Source: Rhodoferax sp. WC2427
Lineage (GTDB): Bacteria > Pseudomonadota > Gammaproteobacteria > Burkholderiales > Burkholderiaceae_C
DNA: 64,000 nucleotides
Reading direction: 5' to 3'
Assembly: GCF_040822085.1 (NCBI RefSeq)
Contig: NZ_CP162006.1
Location: 868,001 to 932,000 of the forward strand
The position numbers and the translations under genes are program-made. Below the pieces are notes generated by a model. It was not told the DNA's origin. It worked only from the letters and a program-made list of their open reading frames with translations, and did no database searches. Each line of letters opens with the position of its first letter. The first letter of the stretch is position 1. Of the stretch, positions 1 through 8,102 are shown in pieces.

Positions 1-295
1 CGTTTTTGTCATCGATGGGGCCGGCGTAGAAGCGGAAGGCTTCGGTCTGGCCATAAAACTCCCGGGCGGCCAGCCAGGCAGTGCGGGCCTTGGCCAAGCC
101 GTCAGTGCTGGGGGCTGCGTTGAACGCGGTAATGGCGGCCTGGAGCGCCTGTGCCGTGGTTAGGGTGTCTTCGTAGCTGGCGTAAACCAGCTTGCTGTAG
201 TCGGCAGCCACGGCGGCTGCCGTGACAGGAGCCATGGTTTGGGCGGTAGCGGAAAAAGCCACCAGCAATGCAGCACTCAGCAGAAGAGATTTCAC
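1..295 (-). CDS. Imelysin-family lipoprotein/periplasmic protein, 3' end outside window
   Basis: Only the N-terminal 98 residues are present because the gene runs off the left edge. Residues 1-20 form a typical Sec signal peptide (Lys at 3, then a Leu/Ala-rich core). The stretch GQTEAFRFYAGPID is the signature of the imelysin (peptidase M75 / iron-regulated protein A) family, whose members are periplasmic or outer-membrane proteins often linked to iron uptake; a proteolytic role is doubtful in the family. The GTG start is chosen because AAGGA lies 8 nt upstream; an in-frame ATG at 319 is possible but would add residues in front of the signal peptide. A promoter-like -10 lies upstream. The family call is firm; substrate and function are not known from sequence. 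Confidence 0.85.
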   Translation of the reverse strand, partial: MKSLLLSAALLVAFSATAQTMAPVTAAAVAADYSKLVYASYEDTLTTAQALQAAITAFNAAPSTDGLAKARTAWLAAREFYGQTEAFRFYAGPIDDKN

Positions 296-367
296 AGCAC
301 AGGTCCTTGATGTTCCCATCCGCGAAACGCAAGAATGCTGCGGTTAACGCGGACAGGTCAGAAACCC

Positions 368-373
368 ATTGTA
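368..373 (-). promoter_or_regulatory. Possible -10 element for the imelysin gene, overlapping an AT-rich iron-box-like stretch
   Basis: On the minus strand TACAAT lies about 73 nt upstream of the GTG start. It is preceded by the AT-rich stretch AATCAATCTCATTA, which loosely resembles half of a Fur box. No good -35 hexamer is visible. Iron control of imelysin genes is known in other bacteria, so the position is suggestive only. Confidence 0.25.
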
Positions 374-411
374 ATGAGATTGATTCGCGATACCGTGCCG
401 CGCGGATCGCC

Positions 412-1344
412 TTACCCGTCCAGGTTGATCTGGGTGATCAGTTTTTGCAGCACCGTGGCGGCCTGGTCGTTGTCGACCTGGCAGGTGCCCGCCGCATGGT
501 GGCCGCCGCCGCCGTAGGCCAGCATCAGCTCACCCACGTTGGTTTTGCTGCTGCGGTCCAGAATCGACTTGCCAGTGGCCAGCACGGTATTTTGTTTTTG
601 CACGCCCCACATGACGTGGATGGAGATGTTGCACTGCGGAAACAGCGCGTACACCATGAAGCGGTTGGTGGCCCAGATGGTTTCTTCTGCACGCAGGTCC
701 AACACCACCAGATTGCCGTGTACCGTGGCGCAGCGTTCAATCTGGGCCTTGGCTTTGACGGCGTGTTCCTGGTAGATATCGATGCGCTCCTTGACATCGG
801 GCAGCGACAAGATGTCTTCAATGCCGTGGTCGCGGCAGTATTGGATCAAATCCATCATCAGCGCGTAGTTGCTGATGCGGAATTCGCGGAAACGCCCCAG
901 GCCGGTACGCGCGTCCATCAGGTAGTTCAGCAGCACCCAGCCCTCGGGGTGCATGATTTCTTCGCGCACGTACTGGGCCGAATCGGCCTTGTCCACCGCG
1001 TCCATCATGTCCACGGTGATATTGGGGAAGGCTTTAGCACCGCCGTAGTAGTCAAACACCACGCGCGCCGCCGATGGGGCTTTGGCATCGATCACATGGT
1101 TTTTCAGCCCGCTCTGGTTGCGGATGGTCTCGGAGGCGTGGTGGTCAAACGCGATGTGGGCACCCGCCACGTAGGGCAGGTTGGTGGTGATGTCGCGGTC
1201 GGTGATGGTGATCTTGCCGTCTTGCATGTCCTTGGGATGGACGAACTTGATCTCGTCGATCATGTCCAGCTCATTGAGCAGCACTGCACATACCAGCCCG
1301 TCGAAATCACTGCGGGTGACCAAGCGAAATTTTTCTGTGCCCAT
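412..1344 (-). CDS. DHH/DHHA1-family phosphoesterase (exopolyphosphatase-like)
   Basis: A 310-residue protein of the DHH superfamily, manganese-dependent phosphoesterases that act on polyphosphate, pApA/nanoRNA or cyclic dinucleotides. The first metal motif is RSDFDG (about residues 10-15), followed by the DHH-type motif AFDHHASE near residue 66. The DHHA1 substrate motif GGGGHHAAG is close to the C-terminus. The start at 1344 is preferred because AAGGA sits 8 nt upstream; ATG at 1365 would add seven residues. The next gene upstream on the same strand, the hydroxy-acid oxidase, ends 76 bp away, so co-transcription is possible. In related genomes it is usually annotated exopolyphosphatase; the true substrate cannot be read from sequence. 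Confidence 0.8.
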   Translation of the reverse strand: MGTEKFRLVTRSDFDGLVCAVLLNELDMIDEIKFVHPKDMQDGKITITDRDITTNLPYVAGAHIAFDHHASETIRNQSGLKNHVIDAKAPSAARVVFDYYGGAKAFPNITVDMMDAVDKADSAQYVREEIMHPEGWVLLNYLMDARTGLGRFREFRISNYALMMDLIQYCRDHGIEDILSLPDVKERIDIYQEHAVKAKAQIERCATVHGNLVVLDLRAEETIWATNRFMVYALFPQCNISIHVMWGVQKQNTVLATGKSILDRSSKTNVGELMLAYGGGGHHAAGTCQVDNDQAATVLQKLITQINLDG

Positions 1345-1420
1345 GGGGTCCATCCTTTTTGCCATGTTGGCGGTTACAAAATGTACCGGGATTATGCCGC
1401 CTGGGCCACAGCTTGCATGC

Positions 1421-2569
1421 CTAAAACGTGCCGGGCAACAGAATGCTTTTGTCGACGGTGCCGATCTGGGTATGGCCGCAAAAGGCCATCGTCACATCCA
1501 GCTCCTTGTGCAGGATCTCCAGGCATTTGGTGACCCCGGCTTCGCCCATGGCGCCCAGGCCGTACAGAAAGCTGCGGCCGATCATGGTGCCGCGCGCGCC
1601 CAGGGCCCAGGCCTTCAAAACGTCCTGGCCGGAGCGGATGCCGCTGTCCATCCACACCTCGATCTGTGAGCCCACCGCATCGACGATCGCGGGCAGGGCT
1701 TCGATGGCGCTGGGGGCTCCATCAAGCTGGCGGCCACCGTGGTTGGACACCACCATGGCATCGGCGCCGCTGTGGGCTGCCAGGCGGGCATCTTCTGCGT
1801 CCATGATGCCTTTGAGGATGAGCTTGCCGCCCCAGCGCTTCTTGATCCACTCCACGTCATTCCAGTCGAGCTGCGGGTCAAACTGTTCTTTGGTCCAGGC
1901 GCTGAGCGAGGACATGTCGCTGACGTTCTTGGCGTGGCCCACCAGGTTGCCAAACGTGTGGCGACGCGTGCCCGCCATGCCCAGGCACCAGCGCGGCTTG
2001 GTCATCAGGTTCAGGATATTGGCCAGCGTGGGCTTGGGCGGCGCGGTCATGCCGTTTTTCAGATCCTTGTGGCGCTGGCCCAGCACCTGCAGATCCAGCG
2101 TCAGCACCAGGGCTGAGCAGCCCGCCGCCTTGGCGCGGTCCATCAGTGCTTCCATGAAGGCGCGATCGCGCATCCAGTACAGCTGGAACCAGAACGGGGC
2201 CTTGGTGTGGGCGGCAATGTCTTCCAGCGAGCAGATGCTCATGGTGGACAGGGTAAACGGAATGCCAAACTTCTCGGCCGCCCGCGCTGCCAGAATCTCG
2301 CCATCGGCATGCTGCATGCCGGTCAGGCCGGTGGGGGCTATCGCCACCGGCATGGCGGCATCCTGGCCGACCATCTTCACCCGGGTGCTGCGGTTGGCCA
2401 TGTTGACGGCCACCCGTTGGCGCAGCTTGATCTTTTGGAAGTCGGCCGAGTTGGCGCGGTAGGTGCCCTCGGTCCACGAACCGGAGTCGGCGTAGTCGTA
2501 AAACATGCGCGGCACGCGTTTTTGCGCCAGAACGCGCAGGTCTTCGATATTGGTAATGACGTGGGGCAA
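1421..2569 (-). CDS. FMN-dependent alpha-hydroxy-acid oxidase/dehydrogenase (LldD-like)
   Basis: A 382-residue TIM-barrel flavoprotein that oxidises an L-2-hydroxy acid to the 2-oxo acid. The N-terminal motif RVPRMFYDYADSGSW is typical of the FMN_dh family. The catalytic segment SNHGGRQLDG carries the base His at about residue 277, and the FMN-phosphate segment DSGIRSGQDVLKAWALGA follows. The reading frame is open up to 2743 but would run into the tRNA gene. The probable start is a TTG at 2567-2569 with AGGAG six nt upstream, giving the usual family length and the conserved start PHVITNIEDL. L-lactate, glycolate and mandelate enzymes share this fold; no lactate permease or regulator is adjacent, so the substrate is open. 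Confidence 0.87.
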   Translation of the reverse strand: MPHVITNIEDLRVLAQKRVPRMFYDYADSGSWTEGTYRANSADFQKIKLRQRVAVNMANRSTRVKMVGQDAAMPVAIAPTGLTGMQHADGEILAARAAEKFGIPFTLSTMSICSLEDIAAHTKAPFWFQLYWMRDRAFMEALMDRAKAAGCSALVLTLDLQVLGQRHKDLKNGMTAPPKPTLANILNLMTKPRWCLGMAGTRRHTFGNLVGHAKNVSDMSSLSAWTKEQFDPQLDWNDVEWIKKRWGGKLILKGIMDAEDARLAAHSGADAMVVSNHGGRQLDGAPSAIEALPAIVDAVGSQIEVWMDSGIRSGQDVLKAWALGARGTMIGRSFLYGLGAMGEAGVTKCLEILHKELDVTMAFCGHTQIGTVDKSILLPGTF

Positions 2570-2660
2570 AAGAGTCTCCTGAATGCCCTGGATGCTAGCG
2601 GGCTTGGGGCCGACGTGGGCTGAAGAAATTTTGGGGTAGGCCGCATTTTTCTCAACCAGC

Positions 2661-2690
2661 TTTACTACAAGCCAAAATCCGTTGTAGAAT
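2661..2690 (+). promoter_or_regulatory. Promoter of the first tRNA-Arg gene
   Basis: TTTACT (2661-2666) and TAGAAT (2685-2690) are separated by 18 bp and end 10 bp before the mature tRNA 5' end. This is the usual layout of a sigma-70 stable-RNA promoter. Confidence 0.6.
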
Positions 2691-2700
2691 CGTAAGCTTA

Positions 2701-2777
2701 GCGGCTGTAGCTCAGTTGGATAGAGTACTTGGCTACGAACCAAGGGGTCGTGGGTTCAATTCCTGCCAGCCGCACCA
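2701..2777 (+). tRNA. tRNA-Arg (anticodon ACG), copy 1
   Basis: A 77-nt cloverleaf. The acceptor stem GCGGCTG pairs with CAGCCGC and the 3' CCA is encoded. The D arm is GCTC...GAGT, the anticodon loop CTACGAA carries ACG, and the T loop is GTTCAAT. ACG is expected to be deaminated to ICG and read CGU/CGC/CGA. It is identical over all 77 nt to the copy at 2855. Confidence 0.97.
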
Positions 2778-2785
2778 AATGTAGA

Positions 2786-2815
2786 AGCCCGTAGCCGTGA
2801 GGTTACGGGCTTTTT
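2786..2815 (+). terminator. Intrinsic terminator after tRNA-Arg copy 1
   Basis: AGCCCGTAGCC pairs with GGTTACGGGCT around a GTGA loop and is followed by five T. Its T-run overlaps the region where the -35 of the second tRNA promoter would lie. Confidence 0.85.
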
Positions 2816-2838
2816 ACTCGACGGATGAGAGTCCGTTG

Positions 2839-2844
2839 TAAAAT
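2839..2844 (+). promoter_or_regulatory. -10 element of the second tRNA-Arg gene
   Basis: TAAAAT sits 10 bp before the tRNA, in the same place as TAGAAT in copy 1 and within a similar flank (CCGTTGTA). The -35 is weak and would fall at the end of the preceding terminator. Confidence 0.5.
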
Positions 2845-2854
2845 CAAACTCTTA

Positions 2855-2931
2855 GCGGCTGTAGCTCAGTTGGATAGAGTACTTGGCTACGAACCAAGGG
2901 GTCGTGGGTTCAATTCCTGCCAGCCGCACCA
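2855..2931 (+). tRNA. tRNA-Arg (anticodon ACG), copy 2
   Basis: An identical 77-nt sequence to the tRNA at 2701, with ACG anticodon and encoded CCA. Together with similar promoter and terminator flanks it forms a tandem duplication with a unit of about 154 bp. Confidence 0.97.
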
Positions 2932-2940
2932 AAATGTAAA

Positions 2941-2970
2941 AGCCCGTTATCGCAAGATAACGGGCTTTTT
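2941..2970 (+). terminator. Intrinsic terminator after tRNA-Arg copy 2
   Basis: AGCCCGTTATC pairs with GATAACGGGCT around a GCAA loop, then six T. The stem differs from that of copy 1 at inner positions, but pairing is kept on both sides. Confidence 0.88.
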
Positions 2971-3006
2971 ACTTTTGCACCCACTTCACGGTATGGTAGT
3001 CCGCTT

Positions 3007-3576
3007 ATGAGCAAAGCATTTACCCGCGAAACCGATGCCGACCAGGACGACGACGGCGACGGCCCGGCACCCGCGCCCTTGCCGGCAGGCAGCAAGAACT
3101 ATATGACCCCCCAGGGCTATGCCCGACTGCGGGCGGAGTTCACCGAGTTGATGGAGGTGGAGCGCCCGAAGATCGTGGACGTGATTTATTGGGCGGCCAG
3201 CAACGGCGACCGCTCGGAGAACGGCGACTACATCTACGGTAAAAAGCGCCTGCGCGAGATCGACCGGCGCATCCGCTTTCTGACCAAGCGTCTGGAAATC
3301 GCCGAGGTGGTGGACCCCAGCGTGCATTTTGGCAACGACCAGATTTTCTTCGGCGCCACTGTGGCGTATGAAGATGCCTCGGGCCTGGAGCGCACCATCA
3401 CCATCTACGGAATCGACGAGGCCGACACGGCGCAGGGGCAGGTCAGTTGGGTGTCGCCGATCGCCCGGGCGCTGCTGAAGGCCCGGGTCGGCGATGTGGT
3501 GCGCATGCAGTCCCCGGTGGGGGTGCAGGACATTGAAGTGCTGCGGGTGGACTATCCACCCCCAAAGCCGGTCTAA
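3007..3576 (+). CDS. greB: Transcription elongation factor GreB
   Basis: A 189-residue Gre factor that binds the RNA polymerase secondary channel and stimulates transcript cleavage in backtracked complexes. The N-terminal coiled coil (about residues 35-105) carries the acidic tip in SNGDRSENGDYIYGKKRLRE, typical of GreB. The C-terminal FKBP-like domain contains WVSPIARALL. The first 30 residues are an Asp/Pro-rich extension longer than in E. coli GreB (158 aa). The gene starts 37 bp after the tRNA terminator. It converges on spoT: the two stop codons overlap by four bases, leaving no room for a terminator between them. Confidence 0.95.
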   Translation: MSKAFTRETDADQDDDGDGPAPAPLPAGSKNYMTPQGYARLRAEFTELMEVERPKIVDVIYWAASNGDRSENGDYIYGKKRLREIDRRIRFLTKRLEIAEVVDPSVHFGNDQIFFGATVAYEDASGLERTITIYGIDEADTAQGQVSWVSPIARALLKARVGDVVRMQSPVGVQDIEVLRVDYPPPKPV

Positions 3577-5873
3577 GCCGCCGGTTTGGCCCGCACTGCC
3601 CGCAACACCGAGGGTGTGCGCTTGAGCTGGCGCAGGGCCAGTTCCAGGTGGGCGTGGTCGCGTACCGACACCAGAAACCGCATGTCGGTGGCTTCCTGGT
3701 CGCCTTCCTGGCCCATGTCCACATGGGTGATGTCCACTTCGGCGACCGAGAGCGCGGCAGCGGCCTTGGCCAGCACGCCTTTGCTGTTCTTGACCGTCAC
3801 CACCACGCCGGTCTCAAAAGGCCGCACCGGCTCGTCCGCCCAGTCCACCGCGATGAAGCGTTCGCTGTCCTTGTACTGCAGGCGCTTGGCCACCGCGCAG
3901 TCGGCGGTGTGCACCACCAGACCTTCGCCACGGCCCAGGTAGCCCACGATCGGGTCACCCGGAATCGGGCGGCAGCAGCGGGCAAACTGCACCGAGGTGT
4001 TTTCGCTGCCGTCCAGCACCACGGCACCTTGCGAATAGCTTTCGTGCGCGGTGTAGCGCTCGCGGGTCAGCAGCAAAGCGTCGGGCTTGGCGCCGTTTTC
4101 GGTCAGTAGCAGCACCAGGCGTTTGGCCACGATACTGGCCACCCGCTTGCCCATGCTGATGTCGGTAAGCAGCTCGGTGCGGGTGCGGTTGCCGGTAAAG
4201 CGCAGCAGCTTGTCCCAGATCGGCTGGCTCTCCGGCGTGGTTTCGGGCAAGTGCTCCAGCCCTTCGGAGCGCAGCGCCTGGGTCAGCAGCTTTTCGCCCA
4301 TGCTCTCGGACTCGGTTTGCGCCATGCTTTTCAAATGGTGGCGGATCTTGGAACGCGCCCGGCCGGTGCGCACAAAGCCCAGCCAAGCGGGGTTGGGTGC
4401 CGAGACGGGTGCGGTAATCACTTCGATGATGTCGCCGTTGCGCAGCTCGGTGCGCAGGGGCACCTGTTCGCCGTTGATCTTGGCGGCCACGGTGCGGTCA
4501 CCCACATTGCTGTGGATGGCGTAGGCAAAGTCCACCACCGTGGCGCCGCGCGGCATGGCCATGATCTGGCTTTTGGGGGTGAACACATAGACCGCGTCGG
4601 GAAACAGATCAACCTTGACGTGGTCCCAGAACTCGGCGGCGTCGCGGGTTTCGTCCTGGATGTCGAGCAGCGATTGCAGCCATTTGGTGCCCAGCCGCTC
4701 GGCGGTGGCGCTGTCGGCCTCGTTGTTTTTGTAGAGCCAGTGCGCCGCCACACCCGATTCGGCCACCAGGTGCATGGCCTCGGTGCGCATCTGGAATTCG
4801 ACATTGACGCTGGACGGGCCCACCAGTGTGGTGTGCAGCGACTGGTAGCCGTTGAGCTTGGCGATCGCGATGTGGTCCTTGAATTTGCCGGGCACCGGTT
4901 TGTAGAGCTGGTGCAGCACGCCCAAGGCGGTGTAGCAGTCGATCACGTTTTGCACGATGACCCGAAAGCCGTAAATATCGGTCACCTGGGCGAAGGTGAG
5001 GTGCTTGTCGTCCATCTTCTGGTAGATGGAAAACATGGTCTTTTCGCGCCCGGCAATACGCACCTGCATACCGGTTTGTGCAAACACCGCCTCGACTTCT
5101 TGCTGCACTTTTTGCACCAGGTCGCGCCGTCGGTTGCGGGCTTTGGCCACGGCTTTGGCCAAAATCGCGTAACGCCAGGGTCGCAGATGGCGGAATGCCA
5201 GGTCTTGCAGCTCGCGGTAGGTTTGGTTCAGCCCCAGGCGGTGGGCGATAGGGGCGTAAATATCCAGGGTTTCAGAAGCAATGCGCGCCCATTTGGAGCG
5301 CGGCATGTCGCCCATGGTGCGCATATTGTGGGTGCGGTCTGCCAGCTTGATCAGAATCACCCGCACGTCGCGGGCCATGGCCAGCAGCATTTTGCGAAAC
5401 GACTCGGCCTGGTTTTCTTCCCGGGTGTTGAATTGCAGCTTGTCGAGCTTGGTCAATCCATCGACCAGCTCGGCCACGGGGGCACCAAAGCGCTCGATCA
5501 GCTCCGACTTGGTCACGCCGCAGTCTTCCATGGCGTCGTGCAGCAGGGCGGCCATCAGGGCTTGCGCATCCAGCTTCCAGGCGGCGCACTGGGCGGCAAC
5601 GGCGATGGGGTGGGTGATGTAGGGCTCGCCGCTGTTGCGCAGCTGGCCCAGATGGGCCTCGTCGGCAAACCGGTAGGCCTGGCGCACATGTTCCACGCTG
5701 GCGGCATCCAGGTAGTGCAGGTTGGCCATCAGCGCGGCAAAGCTGGCGGCGGCGGCGTTGGCTGCCGCGGGACTGGGCGTATGCCCGCCCTTTTTATGGG
5801 GGGGTTTGGGAGGCGAACCGTCGGCAGGAAATTGCTTGTCACTCATGGCTTGAATATAGCTTGAGCCTTGCAT
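3573..5873 (-). CDS. spoT: Bifunctional (p)ppGpp synthetase/hydrolase SpoT
   Basis: A 766-residue long RSH protein controlling the stringent response. The hydrolase domain is intact: H88, the HD motif LHDAMED (111-117) and LADRTHNMRT (177-186). The synthetase domain follows with DIYGFRV (299-305) and GYQSLHTT (342-349). A TGS domain (about 430-490) and a C-terminal ACT domain (about 690-765) complete it. The ATG at 5873 has AAGGTAG just upstream; ATG at 5846 (MSDKQ) is an alternative without a clear ribosome site. The gene follows gmk and rpoZ as in many proteobacteria, but a strong hairpin terminator separates it from rpoZ. A separate RelA presumably lies elsewhere. Confidence 0.95.
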   Translation of the reverse strand: MQGSSYIQAMSDKQFPADGSPPKPPHKKGGHTPSPAAANAAAASFAALMANLHYLDAASVEHVRQAYRFADEAHLGQLRNSGEPYITHPIAVAAQCAAWKLDAQALMAALLHDAMEDCGVTKSELIERFGAPVAELVDGLTKLDKLQFNTREENQAESFRKMLLAMARDVRVILIKLADRTHNMRTMGDMPRSKWARIASETLDIYAPIAHRLGLNQTYRELQDLAFRHLRPWRYAILAKAVAKARNRRRDLVQKVQQEVEAVFAQTGMQVRIAGREKTMFSIYQKMDDKHLTFAQVTDIYGFRVIVQNVIDCYTALGVLHQLYKPVPGKFKDHIAIAKLNGYQSLHTTLVGPSSVNVEFQMRTEAMHLVAESGVAAHWLYKNNEADSATAERLGTKWLQSLLDIQDETRDAAEFWDHVKVDLFPDAVYVFTPKSQIMAMPRGATVVDFAYAIHSNVGDRTVAAKINGEQVPLRTELRNGDIIEVITAPVSAPNPAWLGFVRTGRARSKIRHHLKSMAQTESESMGEKLLTQALRSEGLEHLPETTPESQPIWDKLLRFTGNRTRTELLTDISMGKRVASIVAKRLVLLLTENGAKPDALLLTRERYTAHESYSQGAVVLDGSENTSVQFARCCRPIPGDPIVGYLGRGEGLVVHTADCAVAKRLQYKDSERFIAVDWADEPVRPFETGVVVTVKNSKGVLAKAAAALSVAEVDITHVDMGQEGDQEATDMRFLVSVRDHAHLELALRQLKRTPSVLRAVRAKPAA

Positions 5874-5887
5874 CTACCTTGCGGGCA

Positions 5888-5918
5888 ACAAAAAAGGCAC
5901 CGCAAAACGGTGCCTTTT
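5888..5918 (-). terminator. Strong hairpin terminator between rpoZ and spoT
   Basis: On the minus strand AAAAGGCACCG pairs with CGGTGCCTTTT around a short CAAAA-type loop, with a run of six T after it. It begins 24 nt after the rpoZ stop and ends about 15 nt before the spoT ATG. spoT must therefore be expressed by read-through or from a promoter overlapping this hairpin. Confidence 0.8.
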
Positions 5919-5942
5919 AAAGTGGGTTTGGGCCCAATGCGA

Positions 5943-6146
5943 TCAGTTGGGTACTTTTTTCAGCATCTCGATGCCGACTTTGCCCGCAGCAATCTCGCGC
6001 AGGGCGGTGACCACGGGTTTGTTCTTGCTTTCGATCTTGGGCGCATGGCCTTGGCTCAGCATGCGGGCCCGATACGTGGCGGCCAGCACCAACTGGAAAC
6101 GGTTGGGGATTTGCACCAGGCAATCTTCGACGGTGATACGGGCCAT
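5943..6146 (-). CDS. rpoZ: RNA polymerase omega subunit
   Basis: A 67-residue omega subunit, which chaperones beta-prime and contributes to the ppGpp site on RNA polymerase. It begins [10 protein letters not shown] and contains [14 protein letters not shown] and [14 protein letters not shown], the conserved omega signature. It lies 50 bp downstream of gmk on the same strand and upstream of spoT. The grouping of the alarmone enzyme with the polymerase subunit that helps bind ppGpp, and with guanylate kinase, is conserved among proteobacteria. Confidence 0.97.
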   Translation of the reverse strand: MARITVEDCLVQIPNRFQLVLAATYRARMLSQGHAPKIESKNKPVVTALREIAAGKVGIEMLKKVPN

Positions 6147-6196
6147 GAATTTCTCCAGAAAACTTTTGCAACACGACTTGCACCGCAGTGCGAGTC

Positions 6197-6817
6197 TTAA
6201 AAAATACCTAGGGATTTGAAGGTGTCGGCTCGGGCACGGCGCTGTGCCGTAAATTTGAGCCGCTGGGCATGCACAATGGTCTTCAGGTCGAAAACTGCCC
6301 GGTCAAATAGCTCATTGATTATAACGAAGTCGAATTTATGGGCTTGCGCCATCTCAACAGCGGCATTCGCCAGGCGCAGTTCGATCACATCCGGGGCATC
6401 TTCGCCGCGGCGCTCCAGCCGTGAACGCAGCTCTTCCCAGCTCGGCGGCAGGATGAAGATCAGCACCGCATTGGCAAAAATTTCCTTGATCTGCACCGCG
6501 CCCTGGAAGTCGATTTCCAGAATCACGTCCGCGCCCTGGGCCATGCGTTCTTCGATGGCTTTCTTGGACGTGCCATAGCGGTTGCCATGCACTTCGGCCC
6601 ACTCCACGAAGGCGTTGGCTGCCACCATGGCATCGAACTCCGACTGCGAGACAAAGAAATATTCACGGCCGTGTTTTTCCTGGCCGCGCGGGTCGCGGGT
6701 CGTGTGCGACACCGAGGGCTGCACCTTGGCATCCAGCTCCATGAGCGCCTTGACCAGGCTGGACTTTCCGGCACCGCTGGGGGCGGCGACGACGATCAAA
6801 TTTCCGGGGTAGTCCAT
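6197..6817 (-). CDS. gmk: Guanylate kinase
   Basis: A 206-residue kinase phosphorylating GMP to GDP with ATP. The P-loop APSGAGKSS spans residues 12-20. GMP-binding elements are visible in [20 protein letters not shown] and in [12 protein letters not shown]. The start MDYPGN at 6817 is chosen because it gives the normal length (E. coli 207 aa) and has GGTGA seven nt upstream; the frame stays open to an ATG at 6853. It heads the gmk-rpoZ-spoT series. It is divergent from hisI with about 100 bp between the start codons, enough for two promoters. Confidence 0.96.
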   Translation of the reverse strand: MDYPGNLIVVAAPSGAGKSSLVKALMELDAKVQPSVSHTTRDPRGQEKHGREYFFVSQSEFDAMVAANAFVEWAEVHGNRYGTSKKAIEERMAQGADVILEIDFQGAVQIKEIFANAVLIFILPPSWEELRSRLERRGEDAPDVIELRLANAAVEMAQAHKFDFVIINELFDRAVFDLKTIVHAQRLKFTAQRRARADTFKSLGIF

Positions 6818-6919
6818 GCTGTGTTCACCGTGTAGGTGGTCAAAAAATGGCACATTCTATATTTGCCCCGCCACCCAAGCCGTGGGGATGCGCTTGCGCA
6901 ATCGCTCACAATACGGCCT

Positions 6920-7324
6920 ATGAATTGGTTAAACGATGTGAAATGGGACGCCCAAGGGCTGGTCCCGGTGATTGCGCAAGAGGCTGGCAGCGGCGATGTG
7001 CTGATGTTCGCCTGGATGAACCGCGAGGCGCTGGAAAAAACCGCGGCCCTGGGGCGTGCCGTGTATTTCAGCCGCTCGCGCAACCGGCTGTGGTTCAAGG
7101 GCGAAGAGTCGGGCCATGTGCAAACCGTGCACGAGATCCGGCTCGATTGCGACAACGATGTGGTGCTGCTCAAGGTGACGCAGCTGGGCCACACCCCCGG
7201 GATTGCCTGCCACACGGGTCGCCACAGCTGCTTCTTCAGCGTGCTGGACACCAACGCCGCAGGCGACAAAGCCTGGAAAGCCACCGAACCGGTCTTGAAA
7301 GACCCGGAATCCATCTACAAATAA
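6920..7324 (+). CDS. hisI: Phosphoribosyl-AMP cyclohydrolase
   Basis: A 134-residue enzyme opening the purine ring of PR-AMP in histidine biosynthesis. Motifs include [25 protein letters not shown], the metal ligand segment [13 protein letters not shown], and [13 protein letters not shown]. The start [10 protein letters not shown] is the usual one for beta-proteobacterial HisI; the frame is open further upstream to 6836 but that part has no homology that I recognise. The HisI and HisE functions are separate genes here, unlike the fused HisIE of E. coli. The stop overlaps the hisE start (TAATG). The rest of the his operon is not adjacent downstream and is not in the window. Confidence 0.95.
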   Translation: MNWLNDVKWDAQGLVPVIAQEAGSGDVLMFAWMNREALEKTAALGRAVYFSRSRNRLWFKGEESGHVQTVHEIRLDCDNDVVLLKVTQLGHTPGIACHTGRHSCFFSVLDTNAAGDKAWKATEPVLKDPESIYK

Positions 7325-7710
7325 TGGCTATGACCTCTAACGATTCCCTGGCCCGACTCGCCGCCACCATCGAAAGCCGCAAGGCGGCTAACGGTGGCGA
7401 CCCCGGCTCCAGTTACGTGGCCCGCCTGCTGCACAAGGGGCCGGATGCCTTTCTGAAGAAAATCGGCGAAGAAGCCACCGAGGCCGTGATGGCGGCCAAG
7501 GATGCCGAATTCGGCGGCAACACCCCCGCGCTGCAAGCCAAGCTGGTGGGTGAGGTGGCCGATCTGTGGTTCCACTCCATGGTGGCGCTGGCGCACTTTG
7601 GCCTCAGCCCCGCCGACGTGCTGGCCGAGTTGGAGCGCCGCGAAGGCACCAGCGGCATCGAAGAAAAGGCTTTGCGCAAAGTTTTAAACCGAGAAGCGGA
7701 GTCCCCATGA
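7324..7710 (+). CDS. hisE: Phosphoribosyl-ATP pyrophosphohydrolase
   Basis: A 128-residue all-alpha MazG-like enzyme converting PR-ATP to PR-AMP, the step before HisI. Diagnostic segments are [32 protein letters not shown] and [14 protein letters not shown], which carry the acidic metal ligands. The ATG overlaps the hisI stop by one base; a second in-frame ATG two codons later is possible. Its own stop overlaps the start of the next gene (ATGA), so hisI, hisE, the membrane protein and hinT form one translationally coupled unit. Confidence 0.95.
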   Translation: MAMTSNDSLARLAATIESRKAANGGDPGSSYVARLLHKGPDAFLKKIGEEATEAVMAAKDAEFGGNTPALQAKLVGEVADLWFHSMVALAHFGLSPADVLAELERREGTSGIEEKALRKVLNREAESP

Positions 7711-8102
7711 GCGACATCATCGACGTGCGCGCCATTGACAGCGAAAAAGCCCAGAACCTGAAAACCGTGGGCTGGGTCAGCTATTTGCTGCACCTGGTGG
7801 TGGCCGTCGGCGCAGTGGTGCCGGGCGCGCAGCCGGGTGCGGTGTTGCTGATCGTGGCGCTGGTGCTCGACCTGGTGAAAAAGAGCGAGGCCGAGGGCAC
7901 CTGGCAGGCCAGCCATTTCAGCTGGCGCATCCGCTCGGTGCTGTGGGCCGGTGTGCTGTACGTGGTGACGGCACCGCTGTGGTTTTTGTTCATCGTGCCC
8001 GGCTGGATCGCCTGGGGCCTGATTTCGCTGTGGTTTCTGTACCGCATCGTGCGGGGCATGGTGGCCATGAACGCCAGCCAGGCCGTCGGAGATGCCGTAT
8101 GA
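7707..8102 (+). CDS. Small membrane protein of DUF4870 type
   Basis: A 131-residue protein with three predicted membrane segments: about 22-40 ([18 protein letters not shown]), 42-57 (hydrophobic, ending LDLVKK) and 77-112 (two closely spaced helices around [20 protein letters not shown]). The segment [14 protein letters not shown] followed by a final [13 protein letters not shown] resembles DUF4870/Tic20-like small membrane proteins. It has ATGA overlaps with hisE upstream and hinT downstream, so it is translated with them. I do not know a function; its place next to tatABC may be accidental. Confidence 0.75.
   Translation: MSDIIDVRAIDSEKAQNLKTVGWVSYLLHLVVAVGAVVPGAQPGAVLLIVALVLDLVKKSEAEGTWQASHFSWRIRSVLWAGVLYVVTAPLWFLFIVPGWIAWGLISLWFLYRIVRGMVAMNASQAVGDAV

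Noticed and set aside
268-1533. A 421-codon plus-strand frame over the DHH gene
   Set aside because: Shadow of the DHH phosphoesterase, which carries its metal motifs on the minus strand.
2570-2743. N-terminal extension of the hydroxy-acid oxidase to 2743
   Set aside because: It would read into the tRNA-Arg gene; a TTG with AGGAG at 2569 gives the correct family N-terminus.
2855-2931. tRNA tandem as an integration hotspot (attachment site)
   Set aside because: No integrase, no partial tRNA copy and no foreign genes nearby; the genes on both sides are housekeeping.
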